Shown here: piece after piece, positions 1 through 10,394 of the stretch
Numbering within the stretch: position 1 is the first letter of the stretch
Layout: each line of letters begins with the position of its first letter
From: Pseudomonadota bacterium
GTDB taxonomy: Bacteria; Pseudomonadota; Gammaproteobacteria; Burkholderiales; Burkholderiaceae
Length of the DNA: 31,714 nucleotides
Assembly: GCA_021783435.1 (NCBI GenBank)
Contig: JAJXUC010000010.1
Coordinates: 21,544-53,257 of the forward strand
Reading direction: 5' to 3'
The notes under the pieces: generated by a model
Databases searched by the model: none
Seen by the model: only the letters and a program-made list of their open reading frames with translations
What the model was told of the DNA's origin: nothing
Made by a program: the position numbers and the translations under genes

Positions 1-398
1 CCCTTGTGGCGCAAGCGGTGCGCAGTCGCGAAGCGGGGCAGGACCCGGCCACTCGGACCTTTCAGGCTCTTCGGATTCACGTCAATGCCGAGCTCGCCGA
101 ACTCGAAGCGGCACTCGCGCAGGTAATGGCCAGACTGGCTGATGGAGGACGCCTCGTGGTCATCAGCTTTCACTCTCTCGAAGACCGCATGGTGAAACGG
201 TTCATGGCGAGCCAGGCGCGCGCGCCCGAGCTCACGCGCGAGCAGCGGCGCATGCCGGTCGAGCCGGCGCCCTTCCACCCCGGTCTCAGACTGCTGGCGA
301 AACTGCGCCCTGGACAGGCGGAGGTTGGTGCCAACCCGCGCGCGCGCTCGGCCATCATGCGCGTGGCCGAGCGCCTGCCCGAAGCGGAGGCGGCATGA
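1..398 (+). CDS. rsmH: RsmH (MraW), 16S rRNA m4C1402 methyltransferase, C-terminal part
   Basis: This is the last 132 codons of the SAM-dependent enzyme that N4-methylates C1402 of 16S rRNA, conventionally the gene at the head of dcw clusters. The 5' part lies outside the window. The reading frame is open from base 3 and has no start of its own. Family landmarks visible are NPATR-like [18 protein letters not shown], then [20 protein letters not shown], then the C-terminal [14 protein letters not shown] block. All are in the expected order and spacing, so this is the intact C-terminus of a normal gene cut by the window edge. Its TGA overlaps the ftsL ATG by four bases (ATGA), which suggests translational coupling. 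Confidence 0.96.
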   Translation, partial: LVAQAVRSREAGQDPATRTFQALRIHVNAELAELEAALAQVMARLADGGRLVVISFHSLEDRMVKRFMASQARAPELTREQRRMPVEPAPFHPGLRLLAKLRPGQAEVGANPRARSAIMRVAERLPEAEAA

Positions 399-694
399 CG
401 CGGTTGAATCTCTTGCTGCTGATCGTCACCATGGCCAGCGCCATGAGCGTGGTGCGGGCGCAGTACGAGGCGCGCCGCACCTTCGCTGCGCTCGATGCGG
501 CGCAGCAGCGCGCGACCCAGCTGCAGCTCGACCGCGACCGGCTTCAGGTGGAGGTGCGCGCGCTGTCGGTGCCCGGGCGCATCGAGGAACTCGCCCGCAA
601 CACCCTCGGCCTGGTGCCGGTGACCCCGGCGCGCACCGACTACATCAGCGCCGCCCAGGTGCCCAACATTCCCGCCTCGGTGCCGACGCGATGA
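395..694 (+). CDS. ftsL: Cell division protein FtsL
   Basis: A 99-residue bitopic inner-membrane protein. It has a short N-terminal tail, one hydrophobic segment at about residues 4-20 ([17 protein letters not shown]), and then a periplasmic alpha-helical/coiled-coil region with Gln- and Leu-rich heptads (about 30-65). Its C-terminal part carries [13 protein letters not shown], the usual end motif of FtsL. In the family, FtsL pairs with FtsB and binds FtsQ to activate FtsWI at the septum; ftsB is not in this window. The sequence is poorly conserved in general. The assignment rests on topology, length, the C-terminal motif and position between rsmH and ftsI. It overlaps both neighbours by four bases. 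Confidence 0.93.
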   Translation: MTRLNLLLLIVTMASAMSVVRAQYEARRTFAALDAAQQRATQLQLDRDRLQVEVRALSVPGRIEELARNTLGLVPVTPARTDYISAAQVPNIPASVPTR

Positions 695-2481
695 AACTCA
701 CCGCCCGCACAATCGGACCCGGCGTTCGGCAGGCGCATGCCAGCCCGCTTCTGCGCCTGCGCCTGCCGCCGGGCCGGGCCTGGCTGGTCAAGGGCCTGCT
801 GTATCTGGCCTTCTTCGCCTTGATCGCGCGCGCCCTCTGGGTGCAGGTCATCACGACCAACTTTTACCAGAAGCAGGGCGATCTGCGCTTCGTGCGGACC
901 ATCGAGCTGCCGGCCATGCGTGGGCGCATCCTGGACCGCCACGGCAATATCCTGGCTTCCAGCATTCCGGTGAAAACCATCTGGGCCGACCCCGAGACCT
1001 TGGACGCCGATCCCGCCAAGGTGGCCGAACTGGCGAAGACCCTCGACCTCAACGCCGCCGAATTGCAGCGCCGGCTGAGTCTGGACAAGCAGTTCGTCTA
1101 TGTGAAGCGTCAGGTCGATATCGACACCGCGCGCAAGGTGCAGGCGCTTGGGATCAAGGGCATCTACTTTTCCCCCAGCTACAGGCGCTACTACCCCGAA
1201 GGCGCGGCAGCGGGGCAACTGGTCGGCATCACCGACATCGAGAACCAGGGCCAGAGCGGCCTTGAACTGACGTTCCAGCAGGAGCTGGCTGGACGCCCGG
1301 GCACGCGCAAGGTCATGCGCGACCGCCTCGGCAACGTCATCGAGGACGTGGGCGGCGGCATTCCGCCGATCAACGGCGAGGATGTGCAGCTGTCCATCGA
1401 CAGCAAGATCCAATATCTGACCTACCAGGCGCTCAAGCAGGCCGTGGTGGACAACAAGGCCAAGAACGGCAGCGCCGTGGTGCTCGACGCCACCAACGGC
1501 CAGGTGCTGGCCATGGCGAATTACCCGAGTTTCGATCCCAACCACAGGCGCCGCGCCGACCAGGCCGACATGCGCAACTACGCGCTGACCGATACCTACG
1601 AGCCGGGATCGGTCATGAAGCCCATCACCATCGCCGCGGCGTTGCAGGCCGGAATCGTCACGCCGCAGACCGTGTTCCACACCGCGCCAGGCTGCCTCAA
1701 CGTCTATGGCAACAACATCTGCGACGACTCGGACAACGGCACCATCGCATTACCGCAGGTCATCCAGTATTCAAGCAACGTGGCGACGAGCAAGATCGTC
1801 ATGCGCATGTCGGCGCGCCAGCAGTGGGATATGTACACCGCGGTAGGCCTGGGGCAGCGTCCGCATGTGGCCTTCCCTGGCGCCGCCAGCGGCATCCTGA
1901 GGCCATGGGAGAAATGGCGCCCGATCGACGCCGTCACCCAGGGTTTTGGCTACGGCATTTCGGTGTCGACCTTTCAACTCGCGCACGCCTATCTCATCTT
2001 CGCCAACCATGGCGAGATCATTCCCGCCACGCTGTTCAAGAGTGATGCGCCGGTGCGCGGTGTGCAGGTGGTGTCTCCCAAGGTGGCGCGCGAGATGCGC
2101 AACATGCTTGCCCTGGTGACGCAAAGCGGCGGCACCGCGCCCGCGGCTGCGGTCCCCGGCTACTCCACGGGCGGCAAGACCGGCACGGCCTATATCTGGA
2201 AGGGCAACAGCTACGACAAGCACCTGTTCCGCGCCCAGTTCGTCGGCATGGCTCCCATCGGCAAACCGCGCATCGTGATGGCGATCTCGGTCGACCAACC
2301 CAGCGCGGGCAAGCATTTCGGTGGCGACGTGTCGGCGCCTGTGTTCGCCCAGGTCGTTCCCCAGGCGCTGCGCATCCTCGGCGTGCCCCCAGACCTTCCC
2401 GTGAAGCCAGATGTGGCGCCCGCCCTTTCCGCGCAGACGCAGCCTGCCCCGCGCGCCGAACAGAACGGGGCCGGCGCATGA
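691..2481 (+). CDS. ftsI: FtsI (PBP3), septal peptidoglycan D,D-transpeptidase
   Basis: This class B penicillin-binding protein cross-links septal peptidoglycan in complex with FtsW. It has 596 residues. A single N-terminal membrane anchor lies at about residues 32-50. The PBP dimerisation domain follows, beginning around the RGRILDRHGNILA motif. The transpeptidase domain has all three catalytic motifs: SVMK with nucleophile Ser307, SSN at 361-363 and KTGT at 496-499. Ser307 has the same number as in E. coli FtsI. The frame is open well upstream, but the ATG at 691 overlaps the ftsL stop as ATGA and gives the expected N-terminus. The C-terminal tail after about residue 560 is Ala/Pro-rich and less conserved. 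The stop overlaps the murE-murF start by four bases. Confidence 0.97.
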   Translation: MKLTARTIGPGVRQAHASPLLRLRLPPGRAWLVKGLLYLAFFALIARALWVQVITTNFYQKQGDLRFVRTIELPAMRGRILDRHGNILASSIPVKTIWADPETLDADPAKVAELAKTLDLNAAELQRRLSLDKQFVYVKRQVDIDTARKVQALGIKGIYFSPSYRRYYPEGAAAGQLVGITDIENQGQSGLELTFQQELAGRPGTRKVMRDRLGNVIEDVGGGIPPINGEDVQLSIDSKIQYLTYQALKQAVVDNKAKNGSAVVLDATNGQVLAMANYPSFDPNHRRRADQADMRNYALTDTYEPGSVMKPITIAAALQAGIVTPQTVFHTAPGCLNVYGNNICDDSDNGTIALPQVIQYSSNVATSKIVMRMSARQQWDMYTAVGLGQRPHVAFPGAASGILRPWEKWRPIDAVTQGFGYGISVSTFQLAHAYLIFANHGEIIPATLFKSDAPVRGVQVVSPKVAREMRNMLALVTQSGGTAPAAAVPGYSTGGKTGTAYIWKGNSYDKHLFRAQFVGMAPIGKPRIVMAISVDQPSAGKHFGGDVSAPVFAQVVPQALRILGVPPDLPVKPDVAPALSAQTQPAPRAEQNGAGA

Positions 2482-5402
2482 CATCGACCTACGACACCGT
2501 GGGTTCCGTGCTCCACGCGCTGCGCAGCACCGGCGTGCCGGCCACGGCCGACTGGACATGCGACTCGCGCGAGGTGCGCGCGGGCGACGTGTTCGTCGCC
2601 TGGCCCGGCGCCGCCACGGACGGCCGCCGTTTTCTGGCCGAAGCGTTTGCGCGGGGCGCCGTGGCGGCGCTGGTGGAGGACGAAGGCGCCGAGGCCTTCG
2701 CGCTCGCGCCGCAGGTGCTGCGGGTGCGCCAGCTCAGGCGCCTGGCGGGCGAGCTGGCCGATGCCTGGTACGGCCACCCCTCGCGGCATATGACCGTGCT
2801 GGCCGTCACCGGCACCAACGGCAAGACGTCTTGCGCCCTGTGGACGGCCCAGACGCTGGGCGCGTCCGGGCATCCATGCGGCGTGGTCGGCACCTTGGGC
2901 GCCGGCATGCCAGATGCGCTCAGGCCGACCGGGCTCACCACGCCTGACCCGGTGCGCCTGCACCGCGAACTCGCCGCCATGCGCGCACATGGCGTGACGC
3001 ACTGCGCGATCGAGGCTTCGTCCATCGGCATCGAGGAAGGCAGGCTCGACGGCCTGCGGGTGCATGCCGCCGCCTTCACCAATCTGACCCAGGACCACCT
3101 CGACTACCACGGCAGCATGGAACGCTATGCCGCTGCCAAGCGCAGGCTGTTCGACTGGCCCGGATTGCAGGCAGCCGTGCTCAATGTCGACGACACGATG
3201 GGTGAGCGCCTGGCATCGCACTGCCGCCAGCGCGGGCTGCAAGTCGCAACCACCTCGCTGGAGCAGGCCGCCGACTGGCGGGCTCTGAGCGTGGCCAGTA
3301 CGGCAGCCGGCATGCGCATCGAACTTGCCCATGGCGGGCAGGAGGCCCGACTCGACCTGCCGCTGGTCGGGCGTTTCAATGCCGCCAATGTGCTCACCGT
3401 CTGTGGCTTGCTGCGCAGTTGCGGCCTCGGCTTCGACGCCATGATGCAGGCCCTGGCGGAGATCGCGCCCCCTCCGGGGCGTATGCAACTTGTCGGCGGC
3501 AGACAGGCGCCGCTGGTCGTGGTGGACTACGCCCACACGCCCGACGCGATGGCCCAGGCGCTGCAGGCCCTGCGCCCGGTGGCGTTGCAGCGCGGCGGCA
3601 AGCTCTGGTGCCTGTTCGGCGCCGGCGGCGACCGCGACCGCGGCAAGCGCGCGCCGATGGCGGCTGCTGCCGAAGCGCATGCCGACCATGTCGTGCTCAC
3701 CAGCGACAACCCGCGCAGCGAGGCGCCGCAGGCCATTCTCGACGATCTGTTGCAAGGCCTGGGGTCGCAAGCGCAGGCCGTCGCGGTGGAGGATCGCGCC
3801 CAGGCCATCGTCCAGACCCTGGCGCATGCCGATGCCGCCGACGTCGTGCTGCTGGCAGGCAAGGGCCACGAGGTGACGCAGGAGCAGGACGGGCGCAAAC
3901 AGCCGTTCAGCGATGTCTTCCATGCCCGCATGGCTCTGCAGGCGCGCGGAGGAGGCCTGTTCACTCTCGGCGAGCTGCAAGCCTGGGTCGGCGGCCGGTT
4001 GCATGGGGACCCCGCGACACCACTTGGGCGCGTCTGCACCGATACCCGTGAATTGCGCGTCGGCGATTTGTTCGTCGCCTTGCGCGGTGCGCGTTTCGAT
4101 GCGCACGATTTCCTCCCCCTGGCGGCGCAGGCCGGCGCCGTGGCCGTCCTTGCCGAGCGCGGCGTGCATGCTTGCGGGCTGCCCGGGGTGGAGGTTGGCA
4201 GCAGCCTGCGCGCGCTGGGCCTGCTCGCACGGGCATGGCGCCGCCAGCAGGCGGCCATGCCGCTGGCGGCCGTCACGGGCAGCAACGGCAAGACCACGGT
4301 CACGCAAATGGTCGCGTCCATTCTCGGCGCGTGGCTGGGCGATGGCGGCTATCTGTCCACGCGGGGCAATTTCAACAACGAGGTCGGCGTACCGCTCACC
4401 CTGCTGCGCCTGCTTCCGCAACATCGGGCCGGCGTCGTGGAACTCGGCATGAACCATCCGGGCGAGGTCGCCACGCTGGCCGCTATCGCCGAGCCCACGG
4501 TGGCCCTGGTCAACAACGCGCAGCGCGAACACCAGGAGTTCATGCAGACGGTCGAGGCCGTGGCGCGCGAGAACGGCAGCGTGCTTGCTGCCCTGCCGAC
4601 GCAGGGCGTGGCGGTGTTTCCGGCCACCGATGCCTTCGCCGCGCTGTGGGCTCAGCTTGCCGCCGGCCGCCGGCTCATGCGCTTCGCTCTGCATGATGCG
4701 GCGGCGCCGGTTGTGGCCGAGGTCACCGGCTGGATACTCCCGGGCGAACAGGGGGATGAAGGCGGCATGCGCCTGCACCTGCGCACGCCTGTCGGGGAAG
4801 CGGATTTGCGCCTGCAGGTGATGGGCGTGCACAACGCCCATAACGCGCTGGCCGCGGCCGCGGCGGGGCTGGCCAGCGGCGCGCCGCTGGAGGCGGTGGT
4901 GGCGGGACTGGAAGCCTTCCGCGCGGTGGCTGGGCGCATGCAGCGCAGCCAACTTGTGCTGCCCACGGGCGAGCGCCTCACGCTCATCGACGACACCTAC
5001 AACGCCAATCCCGATTCGGTGCGCGCCGCCATCGACGCCCTGGCCGCCTTGCCCGGGCGGCGCCTGCTGGTGCTGGGCGACATGGGCGAGGTGGGCAGCC
5101 AGGGGCCCGCCTTCCATGCCGAAGTGGGCGCTCATGCCGCCGAGCGCGGGATCGATACGCTGTGGGCGGTGGGCGATCAGTCCCGCCACGCCGCCGAGGC
5201 CGCGAGCCGCGGCGGCGTGGCCGTGCTTCACGCTGCCGATTGCGCATCGCTGGCCATCGACGCGGCCACGCTGCGCGGATTCGATGTCGTGCTGGTCAAG
5301 GGCTCGCGTTTCATGCGCATGGAGCGGGTCGTGCGCGCCGTGCAGGCGCTCGGCGCGCAGACGCAGAACGCGCATACACAGGAGGCGCCCCATGCTGCAT
5401 AG
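2478..5402 (+). CDS. murE-murF: MurE-MurF fusion: meso-DAP-adding and D-Ala-D-Ala-adding ligases in one protein
   Basis: One uninterrupted frame of 974 residues encodes two complete cytoplasmic Mur ligases. The MurE half (about 1-490) adds the third amino acid to UDP-MurNAc-L-Ala-D-Glu. It has a GTNGKT P-loop at 112-117 and the DNPRSE motif at 410-415, which in MurE marks meso-diaminopimelate as substrate. The MurF half (about 494-974) adds D-Ala-D-Ala. It has GSNGKT at 601-606, the [12 protein letters not shown] segment typical of MurF, and [11 protein letters not shown] near the C-terminal domain. The junction is only a few residues (ARGGG, about 489-493). Usually these are two genes; a fused form is known from Bordetella. 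An in-frame Met485 could in principle start a separate MurF, but no Shine-Dalgarno is evident there. The product would channel the MurE product straight to MurF. Confidence 0.96.
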   Translation: MTSTYDTVGSVLHALRSTGVPATADWTCDSREVRAGDVFVAWPGAATDGRRFLAEAFARGAVAALVEDEGAEAFALAPQVLRVRQLRRLAGELADAWYGHPSRHMTVLAVTGTNGKTSCALWTAQTLGASGHPCGVVGTLGAGMPDALRPTGLTTPDPVRLHRELAAMRAHGVTHCAIEASSIGIEEGRLDGLRVHAAAFTNLTQDHLDYHGSMERYAAAKRRLFDWPGLQAAVLNVDDTMGERLASHCRQRGLQVATTSLEQAADWRALSVASTAAGMRIELAHGGQEARLDLPLVGRFNAANVLTVCGLLRSCGLGFDAMMQALAEIAPPPGRMQLVGGRQAPLVVVDYAHTPDAMAQALQALRPVALQRGGKLWCLFGAGGDRDRGKRAPMAAAAEAHADHVVLTSDNPRSEAPQAILDDLLQGLGSQAQAVAVEDRAQAIVQTLAHADAADVVLLAGKGHEVTQEQDGRKQPFSDVFHARMALQARGGGLFTLGELQAWVGGRLHGDPATPLGRVCTDTRELRVGDLFVALRGARFDAHDFLPLAAQAGAVAVLAERGVHACGLPGVEVGSSLRALGLLARAWRRQQAAMPLAAVTGSNGKTTVTQMVASILGAWLGDGGYLSTRGNFNNEVGVPLTLLRLLPQHRAGVVELGMNHPGEVATLAAIAEPTVALVNNAQREHQEFMQTVEAVARENGSVLAALPTQGVAVFPATDAFAALWAQLAAGRRLMRFALHDAAAPVVAEVTGWILPGEQGDEGGMRLHLRTPVGEADLRLQVMGVHNAHNALAAAAAGLASGAPLEAVVAGLEAFRAVAGRMQRSQLVLPTGERLTLIDDTYNANPDSVRAAIDALAALPGRRLLVLGDMGEVGSQGPAFHAEVGAHAAERGIDTLWAVGDQSRHAAEAASRGGVAVLHAADCASLAIDAATLRGFDVVLVKGSRFMRMERVVRAVQALGAQTQNAHTQEAPHAA

Positions 5403-6570
5403 CCTGGCCATGTGGCTGATGGCGCAGTCGCCCGACCTGCGCTTTTTCCGGGTGTTCAACTACATCACCTTCCGCGCCGTGATGAGCACGCTGACCGCCT
5501 TGTTCATCGGTCTGATGGCCGGCCCCGGCGTGATCCGCAAGCTCACCGCGATGAAAGTCGGCCAGGCGGTGCGCCAGGACGGGCCGCAAACCCATCTGAT
5601 CAAGACCGGCACGCCCACCATGGGCGGGGTGCTGATCCTCATCGCCATCACCGCCTCGACCCTGCTGTGGATGGACCTGTCCAACCGCTTCGTCTGGCTG
5701 GTGCTCATCGTCATGCTGGGGTTCGGCGCCATCGGCTGGGTGGACGATTACCGCAAGGTGGTGCATCGCGACCCGAACGGCATGCGCTCGCGCGAGAAGT
5801 ATTTCTGGCAGTCGCTCATCGGGCTGCTGGCGGCGTTCTACCTGGCCTTCGCGGTGTCGGGCAAGGGCAACCCGCAGGTGCTGCACCTGTTCATCGAATG
5901 GATCAGGAGCGGCCTGACCATGCCGCTGCCGCCCGCGGCCGACCTCATCGTGCCCTTCTTCAAGTCGGTGAGCTATCCCCTGGGCATCGCCGGCTTCATC
6001 GTGCTGACCTATTTCGTCATCGTGGGGGCGAGCAACGCCGTCAACCTCACCGACGGCGCCGACGGTCTGGCCATCATGCCCACGGTCATGGTGGGCGGCT
6101 CGCTGGGCGTGTTCGCCTATGTCACGGGCAATGCGGTGTTCTCCAAATACCTGCTGTTCCCCTTCATCCCTGGCACCGGCGAACTGCTCATCTTCATCGG
6201 CGCCATGGTCGGCGCCGGGCTGGCGTTCCTATGGTTCAACGCCTATCCCGCCCAGGTGTTCATGGGCGACGTCGGGGCGCTGGCGCTGGGGGCGGCGCTG
6301 GGCACCATCGCGGTCATCGTGCGGCAGGAGATCGTGCTGTTCATCATGGGCGGGGTGTTCGTGGTCGAGACGCTCTCGGTGATGATCCAGGTCGGCTACT
6401 TCAAGTACACCAAGCGCAAATACGGCCAGGGCCGGCGCATTTTCAAGATGGCCCCGCTGCATCACCACTTCGAGCAGCTGGGCGTGAAAGAGTCCCAGGT
6501 GGTGATCCGGTTCTGGATCGTCACCATGATGCTGTGCCTGGCCGGCCTGGCCAGCCTGAAGCTGCGGTGA
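5392..6570 (+). CDS. mraY: MraY, phospho-MurNAc-pentapeptide translocase (lipid I synthase)
   Basis: This polytopic inner-membrane enzyme transfers phospho-MurNAc-pentapeptide from UDP to undecaprenyl phosphate, making lipid I. It has 392 residues, near the usual beta-proteobacterial length, with about ten hydrophobic segments. Signature cytoplasmic motifs are present: the Asp pair in [30 protein letters not shown] and the His-rich MAPLHHHFE. The frame is open far upstream inside murE-murF. The ATG at 5392 is chosen because GGAGG at 5381-5385 lies six bases before it and the N-terminus then matches the family. It overlaps the murF end by 11 bases, the longest overlap in this cluster. Confidence 0.97.
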   Translation: MLHSLAMWLMAQSPDLRFFRVFNYITFRAVMSTLTALFIGLMAGPGVIRKLTAMKVGQAVRQDGPQTHLIKTGTPTMGGVLILIAITASTLLWMDLSNRFVWLVLIVMLGFGAIGWVDDYRKVVHRDPNGMRSREKYFWQSLIGLLAAFYLAFAVSGKGNPQVLHLFIEWIRSGLTMPLPPAADLIVPFFKSVSYPLGIAGFIVLTYFVIVGASNAVNLTDGADGLAIMPTVMVGGSLGVFAYVTGNAVFSKYLLFPFIPGTGELLIFIGAMVGAGLAFLWFNAYPAQVFMGDVGALALGAALGTIAVIVRQEIVLFIMGGVFVVETLSVMIQVGYFKYTKRKYGQGRRIFKMAPLHHHFEQLGVKESQVVIRFWIVTMMLCLAGLASLKLR

Positions 6571-6577
6571 ACCGGAC

Positions 6578-8098
6578 ATGAACCTGCAAGGCAAGTCCGT
6601 CCTCGTCCTCGGCCTCGGCATCTCCGGCCTGGCCATGCTGCGCTGGTGCGCCGCGCAGGGCGCCGCGGTGCGCGTGGCGGACAGTCGTGCGGAACCGCCC
6701 AGCCGGCAGGCGCTGCGCGAGGAATGGCCGGACGTGGAAGTCCACCTCGGTGTAGCTGACCCGACCTTGCTCGATGGCGTGGATCTCCTGGCCGTGAGCC
6801 CCGGCATCGCTCCGCACGACCCTGCCTTCGGCCCGTTGCTGGACGCTGCGCGTCAGCGCGGCGTCGACGTGTTCGGCGAACTCGGGCTGTTCATGGCTGC
6901 GCTGCGCGAACTGCATCAACGTGTGGGTTACGCACCGAAGGTGCTGGCCATCACGGGGACCAACGGCAAGACCACGGTCACCGCGCTCACGGCCGAACTC
7001 CTGCGTGGCGCGGGCATGGACGCGGTTGCCGCCGGCAACATCGGACCGGCCATGCTGGACGTGTTGCGCGAGCGCCTGGCGGAGAACCGCCTGCCTGCAG
7101 CCTGGGTGCTCGAGCTTTCAAGCTTCCAGCTGCACGGCGCGGACGACTTCGCGGCCAGCGCCGCCACCGTGCTCAATGTCACCCAGGACCACCTCGACTG
7201 GCATGGCAGCATGCAGGCCTACGCTGCGGACAAGGCGCGCATCTTCGGCCCGCAACCCTGGAACCTGGCCGAGCCACCGGGCCTGATGCTGCTCAACCGC
7301 GACGATGCGCAGGTCATGGCCATGCGCCGCGAGAGCAGGCGCCAGCAGACCTTCGGTCTGGACGCGCCGGGCGCCGCAGGCGACTGGGGCGTAGCGCAGG
7401 AGCAGGGCATGGCCTGGCTGGCCCGCGCGCAAAGCCAGGTCGACGAGGAAGCGCCCAAGCGCCGCGGCAAGGGCGCCTTGCCCGCGCCCGAAGCGCCCGT
7501 GGTGTTGCAAAGGCTCATGCCGGCCGACGCGCTGCGTATCCGCGGCCGGCACAACTGGGCCAACGCGCTGGCCGCGCTGGCCCTGGCCGAAAGCGCCGGC
7601 GCGCCCCTCGCATCCATGTTGCACAGCTTGCGCGCTTACCGCGGCGAGCCGCATCGCATGCAGGTGCTGGGCGTGGTGCGCGGTGTCGAGTGGATCGAAG
7701 ACAGCAAGGGGACCAACGTTGGTGCCACGGTCGCCGCGCTGCGCGGCATGGACCGCCCCGTGGTGCTGATCGCCGGTGGCGACGGCAAGGGGCAGGACTT
7801 CGCGCCTCTGGCGCAGGCGGCAGCCGGCAAGCTGCGCGCCGCCGTACTGATCGGCCGCGATGCCGTGCGCCTGGCGCAGGCGCTTGGGGAGGTTTGCCCC
7901 ACCGAGCAAGCCGAAAGTCTGGAGCAGGCCGTGCGGCGCGCCGCGGCGCTCGCCTTCGAGGGCGACGTCGCCTTGCTTTCGCCGGCCTGCGCCAGCCTGG
8001 ACATGTTCCGCAATTACGTGCATCGGGCCGAGGTGTTCGCCACCGCGGTGCGCGAATGGGCCGAGGCGCATGGCACGATGCTGGAGGTCCAGCCGTGA
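6578..8098 (+). CDS. murD: MurD, UDP-MurNAc-L-alanine:D-glutamate ligase
   Basis: This cytoplasmic ligase adds D-glutamate to UDP-MurNAc-L-Ala, upstream of the MurE step. It has 506 residues. The N-terminal Rossmann-like UDP-binding region carries [12 protein letters not shown]. The central ATPase domain has GTNGKT at 127-132 and [15 protein letters not shown]. The C-terminal domain has [10 protein letters not shown]. It is longer than the roughly 440-residue enterobacterial enzyme because of a charged, Pro/Lys/Arg-rich insertion at about residues 285-310; such an insert is typical of beta-proteobacterial MurD. It starts seven bases after mraY. The stop and the ftsW start share one base (TGATG). 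Confidence 0.96.
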   Translation: MNLQGKSVLVLGLGISGLAMLRWCAAQGAAVRVADSRAEPPSRQALREEWPDVEVHLGVADPTLLDGVDLLAVSPGIAPHDPAFGPLLDAARQRGVDVFGELGLFMAALRELHQRVGYAPKVLAITGTNGKTTVTALTAELLRGAGMDAVAAGNIGPAMLDVLRERLAENRLPAAWVLELSSFQLHGADDFAASAATVLNVTQDHLDWHGSMQAYAADKARIFGPQPWNLAEPPGLMLLNRDDAQVMAMRRESRRQQTFGLDAPGAAGDWGVAQEQGMAWLARAQSQVDEEAPKRRGKGALPAPEAPVVLQRLMPADALRIRGRHNWANALAALALAESAGAPLASMLHSLRAYRGEPHRMQVLGVVRGVEWIEDSKGTNVGATVAALRGMDRPVVLIAGGDGKGQDFAPLAQAAAGKLRAAVLIGRDAVRLAQALGEVCPTEQAESLEQAVRRAAALAFEGDVALLSPACASLDMFRNYVHRAEVFATAVREWAEAHGTMLEVQP

Positions 8099-9324
8099 TG
8101 ACGCTGCCGTGGTTCGGCCGCAAGCCGCGCAAGGACAAGCCGACCCCCATGCCGGTGCGCATCGGCTATGTGGGACCTGCGGCGTCGCGCATGCTGGACT
8201 TCGACCAGAACCTGCTGTGGGTGCTCGTGCTGCTTCTGGCCTTCGGCCTGGTCATGGTGTATTCGGCCACGGTCGCCATCCCCGAGGATCCGCACTACGC
8301 GCGCTGGTCGCAGTTCCACTTTTTCTGGCGCGACCTGGCCGCGGTGGCGCTGGGCTTGATCGGCGGCTGGGTGGTGTTCCAGTTCCCGATGAAGTTCTGG
8401 GAGCGCTGGGCTCCCCATCTCTTCGTGATATCGCTCGTCATGCTGGTTGCCGTGCTCGTGCCCTTCCTCGGCAAGGGGGTCAACGGCTCGCGGCGCTGGA
8501 TTCCGCTCGGGGTGTTCAATTTCCAGCCTTCGGAGCTGGTCAAGCTCACCATCATTCTGTACGCGGCCGATTTCATCGTGCGCAAACAAGACGTCAAGCA
8601 GAGGTTCGGCAAGGCTTTCCTGCCGATGGCCGCCGCACTCGGTTTCATCGGCGTGCTGCTGCTGGCCGAGCCGGACATGGGCGCCTTCCTGGTGATCGCC
8701 TCGGTGGCCATGGTCATCCTGTTTCTCGGCGGGGTGAACGGCAAGATGTTCAGCGCGCTGACCGTGGTCATGATCGGCGCTTTCGTGCTGATGATCGTGC
8801 TGTCCCCCTGGCGGCGCGATCGCATCTTCGCCTACCTCAATCCCTGGGCCGAGGCCAACGCGCAGGGCAGCGCCTACCAGCTTGCCCATGCCCTCATCGC
8901 CATGGGACGTGGCCACTGGCTCGGCGTGGGCCTGGGCGGCAGCGTGGAAAAGCTGCACTACCTGCCCGAACCGCAGACCGATTTCCTGCTCGCCATCATC
9001 GGCGAGGAGCTGGGTTTCGCCGGGGTGCTGGTGGTGACCCTGGTGTTCGCCTGGATCACCAAGCGCGCCTTCGACATCGGCCGCCAGGCGCTGGCCTCCG
9101 ACCGCATGTTCTCGGCCCTGGTGGCCCAGGGTGTCGGCGTTCTCGTCGGCGGCCAGGCCTTCATCAATATCGGCGTCAATCTCGGGCTGCTGCCGACCAA
9201 GGGTTTGACCCTGCCGCTGCTGAGCTATGGCGGCTCGGCCACGCTGGTGTCGCTGCTGGCCCTGGCCATTTTGCTGCGCGTGGATTTCGAAAACCGCGTG
9301 CTCATGCGGGGAGGCCACGTATGA
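8098..9324 (+). CDS. ftsW: FtsW, SEDS-family septal peptidoglycan glycosyltransferase
   Basis: A polytopic SEDS protein that polymerises lipid II at the septum with FtsI. It has 408 residues and about ten transmembrane segments. Family landmarks are [10 protein letters not shown] in the first helix, the [21 protein letters not shown] loop, [10 protein letters not shown], and the C-terminal [18 protein letters not shown] segment. The start at 8098 is in the TGATG overlap with murD and gives a cytoplasmic tail of about 35 residues rich in Lys/Arg/Pro. A start at Met18 (8149) is possible, but has no better ribosome binding site. Confidence 0.96.
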   Translation: MTLPWFGRKPRKDKPTPMPVRIGYVGPAASRMLDFDQNLLWVLVLLLAFGLVMVYSATVAIPEDPHYARWSQFHFFWRDLAAVALGLIGGWVVFQFPMKFWERWAPHLFVISLVMLVAVLVPFLGKGVNGSRRWIPLGVFNFQPSELVKLTIILYAADFIVRKQDVKQRFGKAFLPMAAALGFIGVLLLAEPDMGAFLVIASVAMVILFLGGVNGKMFSALTVVMIGAFVLMIVLSPWRRDRIFAYLNPWAEANAQGSAYQLAHALIAMGRGHWLGVGLGGSVEKLHYLPEPQTDFLLAIIGEELGFAGVLVVTLVFAWITKRAFDIGRQALASDRMFSALVAQGVGVLVGGQAFINIGVNLGLLPTKGLTLPLLSYGGSATLVSLLALAILLRVDFENRVLMRGGHV

Positions 9325-10394
9325 GCGCGCCGCGCACCGCCGTGATCATGGCCGGCGGCACCGGCGGCCACATCTTTCCCGGGCTTGCCGTGGGCGAGGG
9401 CCTGCGGGCGGCCGGCTGGCAGGTGCACTGGATGGGGGCGCCGAACGGGATGGAGGCGCGGCTGGTTCCCGCACAGGGCTATCCGATGCTGTGGGTGAAC
9501 TTCGGCGGCCTGCGCGGCAAGGGCCTGGCGACCAGGCTGCTGCTGCCTCTGCGCCTGCTGCGCGCGTTCTGGCAGGCCTTGCGTGCGCTGCGCCGCGTGC
9601 ATCCCGGCGTGGTGCTGGGCATGGGCGGCTATATCACCGTGCCCGGTGGCCTGATGAGTGACTGGGCCGGTGCGAAGCTGGTGCTGCACGAGCAAAACGC
9701 CGTGGCCGGCATGAGCAACCGTCTGCTGGCCAGGCTGGCGGACCGCGTGCTCACCGCATTTCCTCACACCCTGCCGACCGGAGACTGGGTCGGCAACCCC
9801 GTGCGGCAGGGCATACGCGATCTGGCCCCGCCCGCGCAGCGCTACGGTGCGCGCGGCGGCCCGCTGCGCATTCTCGTGGTGGGCGGTAGCCTGGGCGCGC
9901 AGGCGCTCAACGAACGCGTGCCACAGGCGCTGGCCCTGCTCGACCCGCAGCGGCGCCCGACGGTGCTGCACCAGAGCGGGCGCGGACATCTGCAGGCCCT
10001 GCGGCAGCGCTATGCGGACCTGGGCCTGCAGGCCGACTGCCGCGAGTTCATCGACGACATGGCTGCGGCGTACGCCGACGCCGATCTCGTGATCTGCCGC
10101 GCGGGCGCCTCGACCGTGAGCGAAGTGGCCTGCGCCGGCGTGGCCGCGCTGTTCGTGCCGTTCCCGCACGCGGTCGACGACCACCAGACCGCCAATGCGC
10201 GTTTCCTGGCCGAGCCGGGCGCGGCCCTGCTCGTGCAGCAGAAGGAACTGACGCCCGAGCGCCTGGCCGCCGAACTGCGCGGCCTCAGCCGGCCTCGCCT
10301 GCTGACGATGGCGCAGCAGGCCCATGGCCTGGCCCGCCGCGATGCGGTCGAGCGCATCGTCGCGGCGTGCGAGTCCTTGGAGACCTCACGATGA
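9321..10394 (+). CDS. murG: MurG, UDP-GlcNAc:lipid I N-acetylglucosaminyltransferase (lipid II synthase)
   Basis: A GT28-family peripheral membrane enzyme that adds GlcNAc to lipid I. It has 357 residues, the family norm. Motifs in order are [10 protein letters not shown] near the N-terminus (glycine-rich loop that meets the lipid diphosphate), [11 protein letters not shown] and [12 protein letters not shown] in the N-domain, then [11 protein letters not shown] and [12 protein letters not shown] in the C-domain that binds UDP-GlcNAc. The ATG overlaps the ftsW TGA (ATGA), and a GGGGAGG Shine-Dalgarno at about 9307-9313 supports it. The stop overlaps the murC ATG. Confidence 0.97.
   Translation: MSAPRTAVIMAGGTGGHIFPGLAVGEGLRAAGWQVHWMGAPNGMEARLVPAQGYPMLWVNFGGLRGKGLATRLLLPLRLLRAFWQALRALRRVHPGVVLGMGGYITVPGGLMSDWAGAKLVLHEQNAVAGMSNRLLARLADRVLTAFPHTLPTGDWVGNPVRQGIRDLAPPAQRYGARGGPLRILVVGGSLGAQALNERVPQALALLDPQRRPTVLHQSGRGHLQALRQRYADLGLQADCREFIDDMAAAYADADLVICRAGASTVSEVACAGVAALFVPFPHAVDDHQTANARFLAEPGAALLVQQKELTPERLAAELRGLSRPRLLTMAQQAHGLARRDAVERIVAACESLETSR

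Noticed and set aside
3930..5402. An independent murF gene starting at the internal ATG (codon 485 of the fusion)
   Set aside because: No Shine-Dalgarno precedes it and there is no stop between the halves, so one fused product is the simpler reading.
2211..5459. An open frame of about 1080 codons on the - strand opposite murE-murF
   Set aside because: It mirrors the coding frame of murE-murF, has no family motifs and is of low complexity.
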